From an uncultured Alphaproteobacteria bacterium (GTDB taxonomy: Bacteria; Pseudomonadota; Alphaproteobacteria; Methylaequorales; Methylaequoraceae): a stretch of DNA of 64,000 bases. This document shows positions 35,917 to 44,749 of this stretch, piece by piece; position 1 is the stretch's first letter, and every line of letters begins with the position of its first letter. The translations under genes were made by a program, and so were the position numbers. Under the pieces are notes generated by a model, which was not told the DNA's origin, searched no databases, and saw nothing but the letters and a program-made list of their open reading frames with translations. Where the stretch lies: NCBI GenBank assembly GCA_902547955.1, contig CACCPY010000003.1, forward strand, positions 1 through 64,000, read 5' to 3'.

Positions 35917-36282
35917 TTAAAGCCTCTCTAGGGTAAATACAATTAAATTAAAAAGATAAAAAGATGAAGATAAATAAATATTTATTCTTATTTTTTTTTG
36001 CTTTGCATCACATTTCTCATCTTCACAGTCGTCTTGATTAGTGCAAGAAATTCTTTTACCATGCATTTCTGTTAAAATTAATAACAACAAAATAATTGTT
36101 GAAAATATTATCAGGATTGGTTCAATTTTTTCTATTGAAGAGCTCGATAGTAATAGATAAGGAAGCCCAATATTGGTTGACAAAGAGAGTATACTTAAAG
36201 TGAAGGGGACACCGCAACATATGAAGTGACAAAAACAGCTCAAGAGCAGAAAGTATGAAGAGATAAACCTTGTAATAGACAT
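35917..36282 (-). CDS. Small Cys-rich membrane protein, MerC-like
   Basis: This 121-residue protein has three or four membrane helices and a metal-ligand-rich first helix (SCFCHFICCGVPFT), similar in style to MerC-family proteins, plus a cytoplasmic loop rich in Cys and Asp (CTNQDDCEDEKC). It is the first gene after a Zur-type box 20 nt upstream and leads the ABC/DUF3299 operon, so a role in zinc handling is inferred. The MerC assignment is by pattern only. Confidence 0.6.
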   Translation of the reverse strand: MSITRFISSYFLLLSCFCHFICCGVPFTLSILSLSTNIGLPYLLLSSSSIEKIEPILIIFSTIILLLLILTEMHGKRISCTNQDDCEDEKCDAKQKKIRINIYLSSSFYLFNLIVFTLERL

Positions 36283-36302
36283 TTATAAAACATTAAAACT
36301 GG

Positions 36303-36317
36303 TGTTAAATTATAACA
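36303..36317. promoter_or_regulatory. Zur-type box upstream of the metal ABC operon
   Basis: TGTTAAATTATAACA differs at three central positions from the perfect boxes at 39744 and 56773 and keeps the TGTTA/TAACA arms. It lies 20 nt before the MerC-like gene on the - strand and 124 nt before the CDF gene on the + strand. Confidence 0.7.
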
Positions 36318-36440
36318 TACACAACAAAAATGCAATCATAACTTTAATCGTGATAGTCAATACATTAACTTTCTTTTCAGAATATGCATAAATAAAAATA
36401 TTAATTTTTAAATATAAAAAAAATCACATTATAATTTAAT

Positions 36441-37043
36441 ATGAAATTTGTAAATTCTTTCAAAAAAGCAGTTTTTTTAGTTGCGGTCTTAAATTTAATA
36501 TTTTTTTTTATAGAATTTTTAGTAGCTTTAAACATTAGATCTGTCTCTTTACTAGCTGATTCTATTGATTTTATTGAAGACACATCAATTAATTTTTTAA
36601 TTTTTTTTGCAGTTTCTCTTTCATTAGTAAAAAGAGCAAAGATAAGTATTTTTTTATCAATAATAATGCTGTTACCAGTTCTAGTTGCCATATGGGCTGC
36701 TTGGAAACAAATTATTTATCAGCAGCCGCCAGCACCAATAGAGTTGTCAATTGTTGGATTTGGTGCTCTCTTAGTGAATTGTTTTTGCACTTATGTGCTA
36801 ATGAAATTTCGAAACTACAGCGGGAGTCTAACAAAAGCAGCGTTTCTCTCAGCTAGGAATGATGCTATTGCTAATGTTACTATCATCATTGCTGGAATAA
36901 TTACTATATATCACGCATCGATTTGGCCTGATATCTTAGTTGGATTATTTATTGCTTACATAAGAACTGAGTCAGCTTTAGAAATTTATAAAAAAGCGAG
37001 CAATGAATTAAAAAATATTCAAGAATGCTCTAAAAAAAATTGA
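36441..37043 (+). CDS. Short cation diffusion facilitator-like transporter
   Basis: This 200-residue membrane protein has the six-helix CDF core but no C-terminal cytoplasmic domain. The first metal site appears as DFIED in helix 2 (LLADSIDFIEDTS). In helix 5 the usual HxxxD is SARND (AAFLSARNDAIANV), so one His ligand is replaced by Ser. It therefore belongs to a divergent branch whose metal is uncertain. It lies divergent from the Zur-box operon and directly upstream of the HMA/MerT-like operon. Confidence 0.75.
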   Translation: MKFVNSFKKAVFLVAVLNLIFFFIEFLVALNIRSVSLLADSIDFIEDTSINFLIFFAVSLSLVKRAKISIFLSIIMLLPVLVAIWAAWKQIIYQQPPAPIELSIVGFGALLVNCFCTYVLMKFRNYSGSLTKAAFLSARNDAIANVTIIIAGIITIYHASIWPDILVGLFIAYIRTESALEIYKKASNELKNIQECSKKN

Positions 37044-37060
37044 ATATATTTTGATGTATT

Positions 37061-37089
37061 TTAACTAAAATATACTATATATTAGTTAA
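37061..37089. promoter_or_regulatory. 29-bp palindromic operator candidate
   Basis: TTAACTAAAATATA (37061-37074), C, TATATATTAGTTAA (37076-37089) is an almost perfect palindrome: 13 of 14 positions pair. It ends at the base before the ATG of the His/Cys-rich protein gene. Size and symmetry resemble operators of dimeric metal sensors such as ArsR/SmtB, but the regulator is not in the window. Confidence 0.55.
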
Positions 37090-37458
37090 ATGAGAAACTT
37101 ATTCATTTTGCTTTTTGCAATTATGCTTATATTTAAAACGACCACTACTTTCGCTTTAAAGCATAGTTTAAATCATAAAGAAAGCATTTCATTATCGGAG
37201 CAGCATAATTATCAAAAAAATTTAAATCACTCCGATTGTCATAGCTCAAAAAATGATAAAGAACCATCAGACCAAACACATTGCGATGTAGTTTGTTTAT
37301 GTTCACATTTTTCAACCATGCTAAACCTTATTTCAGATTTAAGTAACTGCAAAACAAATGACTTTTTTATAGCTGATCGTTCAATTTTGCACACAAAGTT
37401 TTTTATATCCTCTTTTATAAAAAGCCCACCAAAAAGACCTCCAAAAAAAATAGTCTAA
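37090..37458 (+). CDS. His/Cys-rich exported protein, metal-related
   Basis: This 122-residue protein has a signal peptide (about 1-22), a mature part rich in His, Ser and Asn with Cys-His motifs (NHSDCHSSKND, QTHCDVVCLCSHF), and the C-terminal end SPPKRPPKKIV typical of small proteins encoded beside heavy-metal transport genes. It is probably a periplasmic metal-binding protein. It leads the four-gene operon to 38854 and starts directly after the palindrome. Confidence 0.65.
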   Translation: MRNLFILLFAIMLIFKTTTTFALKHSLNHKESISLSEQHNYQKNLNHSDCHSSKNDKEPSDQTHCDVVCLCSHFSTMLNLISDLSNCKTNDFFIADRSILHTKFFISSFIKSPPKRPPKKIV

Positions 37459-37517
37459 ACTTATTTAAAAGCTTAACTATTTAAGATCTAACAAAATTAA
37501 ATTTCTTTGGAGGGTTT

Positions 37518-38159
37518 ATGAAGTTCACAATATTTACGATATTGTTTACATTTTTCTGCTTTAATATCACTAAAGCTAGACCTGTTTCATATCCTGGCGG
37601 GTTAACACTAATGCTGATGAATAGTGGTATGAAAAATAGTTTACATACTCACTATTCTTCAACAGCAAAAACATCTTTGGGTTACAAAATCGAATATTGG
37701 CGAGGTGATGAATTTACATTAAATATGATTCAAATGAATAATCTCATCAAACGTTGGAATAAACCTGAATCACAGGCTAATTTTTATTTAAAGTCAGCAA
37801 TTGGTGCAGCTTTAAGTGACAAAGCTGACTTTGAAAGTAAAAAAAATTTTGCTGGTTTCATAGGAATATCAACAGATTGGGAAAATCAAAGGTATTTTAT
37901 CCAATATTCAAATCGTTATACCAAAGCTTTTGAAATAAAAGATTTCTATACACAATTCATTCACCTTGGAATAGCTCCATACATTGGAGAATATGGAGAT
38001 ATTCATACTTGGTTTATGATAAAAATTGACCACACCCCTGAATTTGATAGGAATATCGTCATCACACCTCATCTACGCTTTTTTAAAAATGTTCACTTAG
38101 TGGAAGTTGGTGCAGATACCAAGGGGAAAATTATGTTTAATTATGTTTTTAGATACTAG
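37518..38159 (+). CDS. Probable outer-membrane beta-barrel protein of the metal operon
   Basis: This 213-residue protein has a signal peptide (about 1-20, ending TKA) and alternating beta segments (KSLGYKIEYW-like pattern, GFIGISTDWENQRYFIQYSN), with a C terminus that ends in an aromatic residue (GKIMFNYVFRY), the usual signature of outer-membrane barrels. A good ribosome-binding site (GGAGGG) lies just before ATG 37518. It precedes the HMA protein gene by 13 nt, so metal passage or sensing at the outer membrane is inferred. Confidence 0.6.
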   Translation: MKFTIFTILFTFFCFNITKARPVSYPGGLTLMLMNSGMKNSLHTHYSSTAKTSLGYKIEYWRGDEFTLNMIQMNNLIKRWNKPESQANFYLKSAIGAALSDKADFESKKNFAGFIGISTDWENQRYFIQYSNRYTKAFEIKDFYTQFIHLGIAPYIGEYGDIHTWFMIKIDHTPEFDRNIVITPHLRFFKNVHLVEVGADTKGKIMFNYVFRY

Positions 38160-38172
38160 AAAAGGAATATTT

Positions 38173-38472
38173 ATGAAAAAATTAATTTTATTTGTTGTTG
38201 TTTTTTGTGCAATTCATAGAAGCTCGTCGGCAGAAGATAAAAGTTTAACAGTATATGCATATGTAAACGGTTTAGTTTGTGACTTTTGTGCTCGTGCTTT
38301 AGAGATGACTATTGGAAAAAAAGATGCTGTTAAAGCTATTAACGTTAATTTAAAAGATAAGGTTATAACAATAAACTTCAAAGATAATCAAAGATTGGAA
38401 GATAGTGTTATTTCGCAATTAATTAATGATGCAGGTTACACTGTTAGAGAAATAACTGATGAAAAAAAATGA
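38173..38472 (+). CDS. Periplasmic heavy-metal-associated (HMA) domain protein, MerP-like
   Basis: This 99-residue protein starts at ATG 38173 behind AAAGGA; the longer frame from 38107 would overlap the previous gene. A signal peptide (KLILFVVVFCAIHRSSSA) is followed by one HMA domain with the metal motif GLVCDFCARALE (CxxC) and the typical end DAGYTVREI. It would bind a soft metal ion in the periplasm and pass it to the MerT-like membrane protein, whose gene overlaps its end by 14 nt. Confidence 0.85.
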   Translation: MKKLILFVVVFCAIHRSSSAEDKSLTVYAYVNGLVCDFCARALEMTIGKKDAVKAINVNLKDKVITINFKDNQRLEDSVISQLINDAGYTVREITDEKK

Positions 38473-38854
38473 TACAACATTCTGGATTCATACCATAATT
38501 CCATCATTAAGTTTGTTTACATCTTTGGGAACATTGCTATGCTGTGCGTTACCGGCTTTATTGGTAACGCTTGGTATGGGGGCAACTTTGGCTGGTTTAA
38601 TTGGTGTTTTTCCATACATTACCTTTATTTCCTATTATAAGGAATATATATTTATAATCTCGGGAATATTGATATTTTTTGGCTTTTTTAGCCAATGGAG
38701 CACAAAAAGTTTTTCATGTCCTAGTGATCCAGTTAAGGCAAAATTATGCAGTAAATTAAGAAGTTTTAGTTGGATAATCTTGTATATTTCATTAACATTA
38801 TTTTTAGTAGGATTCTTTTTTGCATTCATTGCAGTTCATATATTTTTTGAATAA
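38459..38854 (+). CDS. MerT-like membrane transport protein
   Basis: This 131-residue protein has four predicted membrane helices. The second carries the Cys pair LLCCALPALLVTLGMGATLAG, which resembles MerT-type ion uptake proteins, and a Cys-containing loop follows (FSCPSDPVKAKLCSK). With the adjacent HMA protein it forms a MerP/MerT-like pair; a mercury, zinc or copper substrate cannot be separated by sequence. No MerA reductase is present, so a plain mercury-resistance role is unlikely. Confidence 0.7.
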   Translation: MKKNDTTFWIHTIIPSLSLFTSLGTLLCCALPALLVTLGMGATLAGLIGVFPYITFISYYKEYIFIISGILIFFGFFSQWSTKSFSCPSDPVKAKLCSKLRSFSWIILYISLTLFLVGFFFAFIAVHIFFE

Positions 38855-38883
38855 AAAAAGTTTTGATTATTTTTTACCGTTTA

Positions 38884-38988
38884 CTAATCCTTTTTATTTT
38901 TACTAAATATCCAGTATATTATTGCTCCGACAACAACCAAGGCTAGTAAAAAACCTCTACCATAGGCAAGATGCTCTAAGACTTTCAT
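38884..38988 (-). CDS. Single-helix membrane peptide, 34 residues
   Basis: The ORF from ATG 38988 encodes a short protein with one membrane helix and a Lys-rich end (MKVLEHLAYGRGFLLALVVV, then GAIIYWIFSKNKKD). The ribosome-binding site is weak. The clean helix and absence of other coding in this gap support it, but it may be chance. Confidence 0.35.
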   Translation of the reverse strand: MKVLEHLAYGRGFLLALVVVGAIIYWIFSKNKKD

Positions 38989-39057
38989 AATAAAAACTAA
39001 TAAGTAGTTACAATTGAAAATTAATTAAATCTTCAGTAAATTGCACTAATAAATAAA

Positions 39058-39699
39058 TTATTTTTTATTATAATTTAATCGATTAATATCCTCTAAAAAA
39101 GAGGAGTTATCTAGTCGCATTAAAATTGATGATTGATTGTGTAATGCAGAATCTGGAGTTCGATGAAGTATTCCGTCTCTTCCCCCTCTAAAGACTGCAA
39201 TATCCCATTTATTAATAAATTTACGTGCTGATTTATCTTTTATAATTTCGCTATTAGGTTTACCTTGATAAAAAGCACTACGGTTTGCTCCATAATTTGG
39301 CAAAAGCTCTGTACCTTGACCCGTATAAGTCAATAATAATCTAAAAGGAACCATATCAACATGATAACGTTGACAACCTCTGGCATTGCCTACCCAAAAG
39401 CTCAATTTGTTTTCATTAAGAAACCTGCAAAATATTTCACATAAATTACTCATATCATTTAACCAAATATTATAACAAATATTATATTGAGATTGTGATG
39501 GCAAAAATTTGCCAAGTAATTTTTTAATGTCTCTTTTTGCTCTTCCTTTATGAACAAAACCAGATACAGATGGAATATACTTACAAATTTTTTTAAAAAA
39601 AAAATTTGTTTTAAAAGGAGAGGGTCGTTTTAAAATTTCTAACTGACTATTCGTGGTTTTAAAATTAGATAATTTGTTTAATATGTATGAATTGTTCAT
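39058..39699 (-). CDS. DUF1826-family protein, Zur-box controlled
   Basis: This 213-residue cytoplasmic protein has the family core FWVGNARGCQRYHVDMVPFR, LLLTYTGQGTELLPNYGANR and a C-terminal HRTPDSALHNQSSILMRLD. DUF1826 genes are known companions of COG0523 GTPases in zinc-starvation regulons. A perfect Zur-type box lies 45 nt upstream of its ATG. The biochemical role is unknown. Confidence 0.85.
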   Translation of the reverse strand: MNNSYILNKLSNFKTTNSQLEILKRPSPFKTNFFFKKICKYIPSVSGFVHKGRAKRDIKKLLGKFLPSQSQYNICYNIWLNDMSNLCEIFCRFLNENKLSFWVGNARGCQRYHVDMVPFRLLLTYTGQGTELLPNYGANRSAFYQGKPNSEIIKDKSARKFINKWDIAVFRGGRDGILHRTPDSALHNQSSILMRLDNSSFLEDINRLNYNKK

Positions 39700-39743
39700 C
39701 TTTATTTTTAAATGATAGCAAAAAAATCTAAACCAACATTAGA

Positions 39744-39758
39744 TGTTATAATATAACA
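39744..39758. promoter_or_regulatory. Perfect Zur-type box upstream of the DUF1826 gene
   Basis: TGTTATAATATAACA, flanked on the right by TTTC, matches the known Zur consensus arms (GTTATA/TATAAC). It lies 45 nt before the DUF1826 gene (- strand) and 160 nt before the lipoprotein gene (+ strand). Confidence 0.85.
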
Positions 39759-39918
39759 TTTCAATAATTATTTTAATGATTTTTAATAAGCTAAAAAAAA
39801 GTAATTATTAAAGTCGTTTTGACAAATTAAGAAACAGTGAATTTAAATTAGATATAAAAATCTTGTGAGATAAAAGTTTTACTGCAGACATTGTAATTAA
39901 TCAACGGTAAGCTTATAA

Positions 39919-40794
39919 ATGGCAATGACTTCTTTTTTACATAGAAATACTTATTATGCTGTTATTTTTGTGGTGTTTATTAATTTATTGACTGCTTGCT
40001 CTAGTACTCAATTTTTTTACACATTTGTAAACAAATTTATTCAGGATGAGGTTGAATATTTTATTGATTTGAATGATGAGGATAAAGTCTTACTAAGCCA
40101 ACAAATATCAGAGATGGTTTCTTATCACAGAACATCTATATTACCAAGCTATGCTATTTATCTTGATGAAATTGCGAAAAATCTTGATGAAGTGCACGAC
40201 GAGAAAGTCCTTGTAAATACTACCTTAACCAAAGGACGGTCATTAATTGAACAAACTATACTTGGTTTGACTCCGTATGCATCAAAATTTCTTATTAAAT
40301 ACCAAACACCAGAGGATATTGAATTTATTAAAAAAAAAATTAAGAAACGCCAAGAAGAGCGTTTGGAAGAATTTTTACAATCAAATGAAACACTCTATGA
40401 AGATCGAGTAGATAGGTTAACCTCAAATTTTGAGAGATTTTTTGGAACTCTTAATGACGAGCAGATAACCCTTTTAAAGGCTCATGCACAGGCTACGTTA
40501 GGTGACGCAAAAACTCGCTTTGAGAATCGTACAATGCGACAGAAGATTTTTATTAAATTTTTGCAAACAGAGCCAAAAGAATCAGAACTCACTGCTTACT
40601 TGAATAAACTTCTTTTGCGTGGTCATTTATTAACTAACCCTTCTTATGAAGCATTCTCGGAAGGCTCGCTTATGAGATTTGAAACTCTACTTGTTAAAAT
40701 GATTGCTAATTCATCTATAGATCAAAGAAAGGTAATGATACGCAAACTTCGTGACTATGCCAACGATTTTAAGGCTGTTTCTGAGAAAACATAA
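39919..40794 (+). CDS. DUF6279-like lipoprotein
   Basis: This 291-residue protein has a lipoprotein signal (VIFVVFINLLTACSSTQFFY, lipobox LTAC) and an all-helical mature domain with Arg/Glu-rich segments (KKRQEERLEEFLQSNETLYE, FFGTLNDEQITLLKAHAQAT), as in DUF6279 lipoproteins, which lack an assigned function. Starts at 39919 and 39925 are both possible. No clear ribosome-binding site is present. Confidence 0.7.
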   Translation: MAMTSFLHRNTYYAVIFVVFINLLTACSSTQFFYTFVNKFIQDEVEYFIDLNDEDKVLLSQQISEMVSYHRTSILPSYAIYLDEIAKNLDEVHDEKVLVNTTLTKGRSLIEQTILGLTPYASKFLIKYQTPEDIEFIKKKIKKRQEERLEEFLQSNETLYEDRVDRLTSNFERFFGTLNDEQITLLKAHAQATLGDAKTRFENRTMRQKIFIKFLQTEPKESELTAYLNKLLLRGHLLTNPSYEAFSEGSLMRFETLLVKMIANSSIDQRKVMIRKLRDYANDFKAVSEKT

Positions 40795-40870
40795 TTAAAA
40801 AATCGATTTAAGTAATTAATGTCAAGTTTAAAACTAGACAACTTCAATATTAATTATTTATTATAAAAAG

Positions 40871-41191
40871 ATGATACTAAGATTTCAGGTAAAATTAATA
40901 ATATTATTTATCTGCTTTTTTGTATCTAATGCAGTTAAATCCGATCAAGAAACTCAAAACGAAGAAGATAACAAGCGATTTGCTTGTATAGAAAAATATA
41001 TAAATAAAGATTTAGAAAAAGGAGAAAAGCAAATAATTTATCGTGCTTGTGAGAGACTCATAAGTAAGAACGAAAAAAAGCAAAAAATAGCTAAGTGTAC
41101 TTTAAAGGAAATAGGCAAACATTCTTTAACAGTCTTAATTGTTAAGCAAAATAATTGTGTTCATCATTTTATGTATCACAAATATAAATGA
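40871..41191 (+). CDS. Small exported protein, unknown
   Basis: This 106-residue protein has a signal peptide (about 1-24, ending VKS), a basic mature part and four Cys (FACIEKY, YRACERL, AKCTLKE, NNCVHHF), suggesting two disulfides. No family was recognised. A 166-nt stretch without genes follows. Confidence 0.5.
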   Translation: MILRFQVKLIILFICFFVSNAVKSDQETQNEEDNKRFACIEKYINKDLEKGEKQIIYRACERLISKNEKKQKIAKCTLKEIGKHSLTVLIVKQNNCVHHFMYHKYK

Positions 41192-41357
41192 AAGCTTGGA
41201 AACTTTGATTTTATAAGTAGTTGAAAATAAAGACTGTCATTTGAATTCGTTAATTATAAGAAATACTATTTTTTATGCGACCTTTAGTTTAAATTCATAT
41301 TAGTTTAAAAATGTATTTAAATTATACATATAGGCTTTTTGTTTAAAATGTTAAAAT

Positions 41358-42374
41358 ATGATTGAAAAAAAAAAAATACAAAAAGAAATTTTTAATAAAT
41401 CTGGTAAATCTATTGCGAATCAAAACAGTGCTTGGGATAAGGATAATCAGGCATGGTGGGATTGGTATGTTTCTCTGGCTGACAACTCAAATTCAAACAC
41501 AAATGGTAATTTATTAGAGTTACCTGAACTACCAAAGAAAAAATATCCATCAAAAAATGATATTAAACAAGAACTCTCAAGACCATTTAACTTAAGTAAA
41601 CATAATATAACAACTTTTCAAAAAAATGGTTTCATTAAGTTAAAGAACGTTTTAAATAGCGAATTAGTTCAAGCTTTACGTTGTGAAATTCTATTACTTT
41701 TGAAAAAAACTTTTAGAAATTATCATAAAAATAAAAAAAATCGTTTCTTAAGTCTTGAGATGATGTGGTTGGAAAATACATTAATCAGAGAATTTGTTTT
41801 GAGTTCAAGAATAGCAAAGATATGTGCTGATTTACTTTCTGTAAAAAAAATTCGCCTTTATCATGATAATGCATTAGTAAAAGAATCAGGTTGTGGTCGA
41901 ACTCCATGGCATTATGATGATCATCATTTTCCTCTAGAAACAAATGATGTGATAACTGCATGGATACCAGCTCAATATATCCCAATTGAAATGGGACCTT
42001 TAACATTTGCAAAGCCATTGGAGGTTTACAAGCTTGTAAAAGATATCAAATTTAATGAATATGATACTAGTTACGATAGAAAGATAAAAAAGGTTTTTAA
42101 GAACAATCACGTTTCTATTGTTGAAGAACCTTTTGAATTAGGGGAGGTAAGCTTTCATCACAATCTGAGTTTTCATTCTGCATCAGAAAACAAAACTACT
42201 CAAAGTCGGATTGTTTTAGCTAATACATATTTTGCTGATGGTGCTCGTGTTGTTAATAATCCTACCATGATTTCAGGAGATTGGAAAAAATTTATTCCTG
42301 AAACTAACCCAGGCGAAATTGTTGCTAGTAATTTAAATCCAATTTGCTGGCCCGTAGAAAACGAGATTAAGTGA
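41358..42374 (+). CDS. Phytanoyl-CoA dioxygenase (PhyH) family Fe(II)/2-oxoglutarate oxygenase
   Basis: This 338-residue protein has the iron ligands in TPWHYDDHHFPLE (HxD) and SFHHNLSFHSASENK (distal His), and the 2-oxoglutarate-binding Arg in TQSRIVLANTYF. Its N terminus has an unusual Trp-rich stretch (DNQAWWDWYVSLADN). PhyH enzymes hydroxylate small molecules; the substrate is unknown. It is the first gene of a tight three-gene unit (7-nt gaps) with a methyltransferase and a sodium symporter, suggesting use of an imported compound. Confidence 0.85.
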   Translation: MIEKKKIQKEIFNKSGKSIANQNSAWDKDNQAWWDWYVSLADNSNSNTNGNLLELPELPKKKYPSKNDIKQELSRPFNLSKHNITTFQKNGFIKLKNVLNSELVQALRCEILLLLKKTFRNYHKNKKNRFLSLEMMWLENTLIREFVLSSRIAKICADLLSVKKIRLYHDNALVKESGCGRTPWHYDDHHFPLETNDVITAWIPAQYIPIEMGPLTFAKPLEVYKLVKDIKFNEYDTSYDRKIKKVFKNNHVSIVEEPFELGEVSFHHNLSFHSASENKTTQSRIVLANTYFADGARVVNNPTMISGDWKKFIPETNPGEIVASNLNPICWPVENEIK

Positions 42375-42381
42375 AAAATTA

Positions 42382-43311
42382 ATGCTTTTTAAAAATAATT
42401 ATAAAAATTTTAATTCATCATGGATTAATAAAATTGACTCAGGAGAAAATCCAAATAGTCAGGATTTATTAGACCATCTTGACCTTATACATGATCGTCA
42501 TGCAGGTTTTACTGAAAAGATTGCGACCAGTTGTTGCGATGAAAATGGAAAGAATAGCTACGAATTGCTTTTAGACACTATTGATCCAAGTTCACATAGC
42601 GATATTCTGGATTTAGCATGTGGCAGTGGAGTTCTCTTAGAGTACTGTAATAAACGTTTTCCTTTAAATCTAAAACTTTCTGGTGTGGATATGAACGACA
42701 ATGAACTTAAACTTGCACGCATCAGACTTTTAAATAAAGATATAGATTTTTTCAATGCAAAGGCACAAAAATTAAGCTTTATAAAGGACTCTTCAAAGGA
42801 TGTTATTTTTTGTCATTGGGCATTAACATTAATGGATCCAATTATTCCCGTATTAAAAACCATTAAAAGGATACTAAAAAATCATGGTATTTTCTCTGCG
42901 ATTGTCGATGGCGATTCAAATTCTGCAAAAGGATATTCAGAAATTCATGATATTATATACAAATATGTTCAAAAAATATTCCCTAATTATGGATTATTAG
43001 AATTAGGTGATCCAAGAGTTAGATCTTTAAAAACACTTAATGAACTTGTTAAAATGGTATTTGATGACTGTGCAATAAAAATTACCCCTCACGTACTTAC
43101 TTATAAGGAGAAACCGAAAGTTTTAGCTAAAGATGTTTCAAGATTCTTTTATGCTTCATTAGTTTTATCATCTAAACATTATCAGATTTTGGTATCAGAA
43201 CTTGAAAATTATTTTAATAAATCTTCAGTAAATGGTTTTAGTGAATTTAATCTTCCTGTAAATCGTTTAATTGTTGAGAAGAGTTCAAAATTATATTTTC
43301 TAAATAAATGA
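42382..43311 (+). CDS. Class I SAM-dependent methyltransferase
   Basis: This 309-residue protein has the SAM-binding motif DILDLACGSGVLLEYC (about residue 68), the acidic loop GVDMNDNEL, and VIFCHWALTLMDPIIPVLKT as the post-motif strand, all typical of Methyltransf_11/25 enzymes. It lies between the PhyH and symporter genes with 7 nt on each side. The substrate is unknown. Confidence 0.82.
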   Translation: MLFKNNYKNFNSSWINKIDSGENPNSQDLLDHLDLIHDRHAGFTEKIATSCCDENGKNSYELLLDTIDPSSHSDILDLACGSGVLLEYCNKRFPLNLKLSGVDMNDNELKLARIRLLNKDIDFFNAKAQKLSFIKDSSKDVIFCHWALTLMDPIIPVLKTIKRILKNHGIFSAIVDGDSNSAKGYSEIHDIIYKYVQKIFPNYGLLELGDPRVRSLKTLNELVKMVFDDCAIKITPHVLTYKEKPKVLAKDVSRFFYASLVLSSKHYQILVSELENYFNKSSVNGFSEFNLPVNRLIVEKSSKLYFLNK

Positions 43312-43318
43312 TTTCTCA

Positions 43319-44728
43319 ATGATATTTTTGAGTTTTTGTTTATTTCTTTTCTTATTCACTTTAATAGGTTTTTTATCAGTTCTTAAGAAAAAAAATAATA
43401 CTCGAGACTATTTGCTTGCAAACCAAGAGATTAAACCCTGGTTAGGAGCTATATCAGCCATTGCAACTTCAAATAGTGGATACATGTTTATTGGTCAAAT
43501 TGGATTTACATATGTTTATGGTCTGCAATCTGTTTGGCTTATGTTTGGATTAATTTTTGGCGATTTTATATCATCTCTTTTTGTACACAAAAGTTTAAGG
43601 AAGAAATCAGAAGAATTAAAAGTTTTTAGTTTCGCAAATCTAGTAAGTAAATGGCATGGAAAAAATTATAAGTATGTTCAATTATTTGGTGGATTTATAA
43701 TTATTATTTTTTTGTCTACATATGCAGCGGCACAACTTAATGCTGGAAGTAAGTCTATGCATATTTTATTTGGTCTAGATTATAGATTAGGTGCAATTAT
43801 TGGAGGAATTATTGTATCACTTTATTGTTTTTCAGGGGGAATAAGAGCATCTATTTGGACTGATGCAGCTCAATCTTTTGTAATGATATTTGCTATGCTT
43901 TTATTGGTTGTTTTTGGAATAAAAGAAATAGGTGGTTTTTCCATCTTTATAAACCAATTACACAAAATATCTCCAGATTATATGAGATGGTTTCCATCAA
44001 CAAATTTTTCAGATTTTTTCTTAGCTCCATATATGTTTATAACTGGTTGGTTTTTTTCAGGTGTAGGTGTGATAGGTCAACCCCATGTTATGGTAAGATT
44101 TATGACGATTGATAAAACTAAAAATATCCCAAAAACACGAATATATTATTATACTTGGTATACATTATTCTATTTATTGACAATTTGTGCTGCTTTTGTA
44201 GCAAGATTATTAATACCTGAAACTAACAATTCAGATCCAGAGTTAGCTTTACCTACTTTAGCTCTAAATTTACTTCCAGAATTTTTTGTCGGAGTTGTAT
44301 TAGCAGGTATTTTTGCCGCCACAATGTCAACCGCGGATTCTCAAATACTTGCTTGCACTGCTTCAATTACAAATGACCTTTCATTTAACAAGAAAAATAA
44401 TTATTTAATTAATAAATTTGTTACTCTAATCGTTACAGTTTTTGTTGTTACAATTGCTATTAATGAAAATAAGAACGTTTTTAATCTTGTATTAATGTCA
44501 TGGTCAACATTAGCTTGCTGTTTTTCTCCGTTAATAATAATTAACTCACTAAAACACAAAGTATCAGAATTTTTATCATTAATGATGATGATTGTACCAT
44601 TAATAACTTTACTATTATGGAGACATTACGAATTAAATAATTTTATTTACGAAGTAGCTCCAGGCATATTATCGGGAATTCTTACTTTTTTTATTTTTAA
44701 ACTGTTTAGAAAACGAGACCAGTCTTGA
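43319..44728 (+). CDS. Sodium:solute symporter (SSS family)
   Basis: This 469-residue polytopic protein has SSS family features: a first helix followed by NTRDYLLANQEIKPWLGAIS, YCFSGGIRASIWTDAAQSFV, and FAATMSTADSQILACTASIT, which forms the sodium site region. It probably imports an organic solute with Na+. Its place behind the PhyH and methyltransferase genes suggests their substrate, which cannot be named. Confidence 0.88.
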   Translation: MIFLSFCLFLFLFTLIGFLSVLKKKNNTRDYLLANQEIKPWLGAISAIATSNSGYMFIGQIGFTYVYGLQSVWLMFGLIFGDFISSLFVHKSLRKKSEELKVFSFANLVSKWHGKNYKYVQLFGGFIIIIFLSTYAAAQLNAGSKSMHILFGLDYRLGAIIGGIIVSLYCFSGGIRASIWTDAAQSFVMIFAMLLLVVFGIKEIGGFSIFINQLHKISPDYMRWFPSTNFSDFFLAPYMFITGWFFSGVGVIGQPHVMVRFMTIDKTKNIPKTRIYYYTWYTLFYLLTICAAFVARLLIPETNNSDPELALPTLALNLLPEFFVGVVLAGIFAATMSTADSQILACTASITNDLSFNKKNNYLINKFVTLIVTVFVVTIAINENKNVFNLVLMSWSTLACCFSPLIIINSLKHKVSEFLSLMMMIVPLITLLLWRHYELNNFIYEVAPGILSGILTFFIFKLFRKRDQS

Positions 44729-44749
44729 GTTTGTAAATCTAGATAAACT

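Noticed and set aside
41349-41363. Zur-like sequence TGTTAAAATATGATT at the PhyH start
   Set aside because: Only about 11 of 15 bases match, and it overlaps the ATG. The right arm is not symmetric, so it is probably chance in AT-rich DNA.
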